A DNA stretch of 5,850 nucleotides from GCA-002731945 sp913047775. GTDB taxonomy: Bacteria; Pseudomonadota; Alphaproteobacteria; MED-G09. Within the stretch, counting starts at the first letter, position 1. Each line of letters begins with the position of its first letter. The position numbers were made by a program, and so were the translations under genes. The DNA lies in contig CAJWUE010000083.1 of the NCBI GenBank assembly GCA_913047775.1, positions 1-5,850 of the forward strand, read 5' to 3'. Below, piece by piece: positions 5,340-5,850 of this stretch. A model generated the notes under the pieces. That model had not been told where the DNA came from, did no database searches, and worked only from the letters and a program-made list of their open reading frames with translations.

Positions 5340-5850
5340 GTGACTGGATTGAAAATTGACCCCCATGCAAGCTGGGGGGCACTCAGATTGCAAGCTGAAC
5401 AAACATCAAACGAAAGACAAAAAAAACTACTAAATGGTGTAGCTGATCACATGGAAGCCGAAATCAAGGGTCAGCTGGAACCATTAATGGCAACTTTGAC
5501 AGCTGAGCCAATTTATCATTTCTGGCGTGTTAGTGATGTGAATATGATCCTCAATGGATATGAAGAAGTATCGAGTTTTTACACCAATATGTTCGCAACA
5601 GGAGGAGAACAATTTGAAGTAGTTGTTGAAAGAATAATTGTCGATGATGTTGGTGTTATTACGGAAGGTCAAGTTAAACAAGTTTATACCTCCGAGAGTT
5701 TAAGAAATATGGGACTTACTTCAGAAAGCATTGGTGGATTAGAAGACCATAATCTATGGCTTAGCAATACTCAGCTGGTAACTGTGTGGCCTGCTGATCC
5801 GGAAGCAAAATTGGTTGGTGAAGATATCTATTTTGGAGAAGACCCCATGA
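5340..5850 (+). CDS. NTF2/SnoaL-like family protein, 170 codons (runs off right edge)
   Basis: An open frame from GTG 5340 to the window edge (170 full codons, no stop reached), well supported by its ribosome site. The N-terminal helical part (WGALRLQAE, then LNGVADHMEAEIKGQLEPLM, 31-50) leads into PIYHFWRVSD (57-66), GYEEVSSFYTNMFATGG (73-89), then FEVVVERIIVDDVGVITEGQ (92-111) and QLVTVWPAD (145-153). The cone of helices, followed by strands with a charged VDD turn, fits the NTF2-like / SnoaL-like fold. Proteins of this pattern (HMEAE-LM-TL-PxYHFW, G-eaV-xFY) are annotated from memory as nuclear transport factor 2 family proteins near Rieske and SDR genes in actinobacteria and marine proteobacteria. 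Members of the fold include isomerases, cyclases, dehydratases and the beta subunits of ring-hydroxylating dioxygenases, but this sequence does not look like a typical beta subunit. It is transcribed divergently from the operon, so joint regulation is plausible. Reaction unknown. Confidence 0.82.
   Translation, partial: MTGLKIDPHASWGALRLQAEQTSNERQKKLLNGVADHMEAEIKGQLEPLMATLTAEPIYHFWRVSDVNMILNGYEEVSSFYTNMFATGGEQFEVVVERIIVDDVGVITEGQVKQVYTSESLRNMGLTSESIGGLEDHNLWLSNTQLVTVWPADPEAKLVGEDIYFGEDPM
5360..5379 (+). other. GC-rich hairpin inside the 5' end of the NTF2-like coding region
   Basis: CCCCCA (5360-5365) pairs with TGGGGG (5373-5378) around a 7-nt loop, starting 20 nt after the first base of the GTG. 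It is the most GC-rich short stretch in an AT-rich window and encodes PHASWG, which may be conserved for protein reasons. It might influence ribosome loading at the GTG start. The pairing is seen directly; any function is inference. Confidence 0.4.

Noticed and set aside
5484..5681. 65-codon minus-strand open frame
   Set aside because: It is antisense to the NTF2-like gene, whose frame has a strong ribosome site and family pattern; the antisense product (Asn/Phe/Cys-rich) looks random.
1..5850. tRNA, rRNA, CRISPR array, insertion sequence, integrase or attachment repeat
   Set aside because: No structured RNA, repeat-spacer pattern, transposase-like frame or long direct repeats were seen; almost all of the window is explained by the seven genes.

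Overview
The window is AT-rich (by eye roughly mid-30s % GC), densely packed bacterial DNA. It holds six co-directional minus-strand genes and one divergent plus-strand gene, with no RNA genes, mobile elements or CRISPR. Low GC, very short intergenic gaps, and the mix of a Rieske oxygenase, an SDR, MFS carriers and an NTF2-like protein suggest a streamlined pelagic proteobacterium, perhaps a SAR86-like or related marine gammaproteobacterium. That placement is inference from style and gene content, with no marker gene to confirm it.

Layout, in the direction of minus-strand transcription (right to left): an oxalate/formate- or monocarboxylate-type MFS carrier (5225-3975); a short-chain dehydrogenase/reductase with an unusual glycine-rich loop (3952-3149); a 62-aa conserved small protein resembling DUF6324 (3120-2932); a GPH/MelB-type MFS carrier whose start is best placed at TTG 2902 (2902-1475); a Rieske non-heme iron oxygenase alpha subunit starting at GTG 1410 (1410-184); and, 3 nt after its stop codon, the first 60 codons of an alpha/beta hydrolase running off the left edge (180-1). 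Gaps are 22, 28, 29, 64 and 3 nt, so one operon is likely. The 64-nt gap holds a weak hairpin that could modulate expression of the last two genes.

On the plus strand, a GTG-started NTF2/SnoaL-like gene (5340 to the right edge, incomplete) diverges from the operon across a 114-nt intergenic region. That region carries a consensus -10 box overlapped by a 7+5+7 inverted repeat, a candidate operator.

Taken together this looks like an uptake-and-catabolism cluster for an organic compound, probably a carboxylate, terpenoid, steroid or aromatic-like molecule. The carriers would bring it in, the Rieske enzyme would hydroxylate or demethylate it, the SDR would oxidise or reduce an alcohol or ketone, and the hydrolase would cleave an ester or C-C bond. 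The substrate cannot be read from the sequence. No ferredoxin or reductase for the Rieske enzyme, and no transcriptional regulator, lies within the window.
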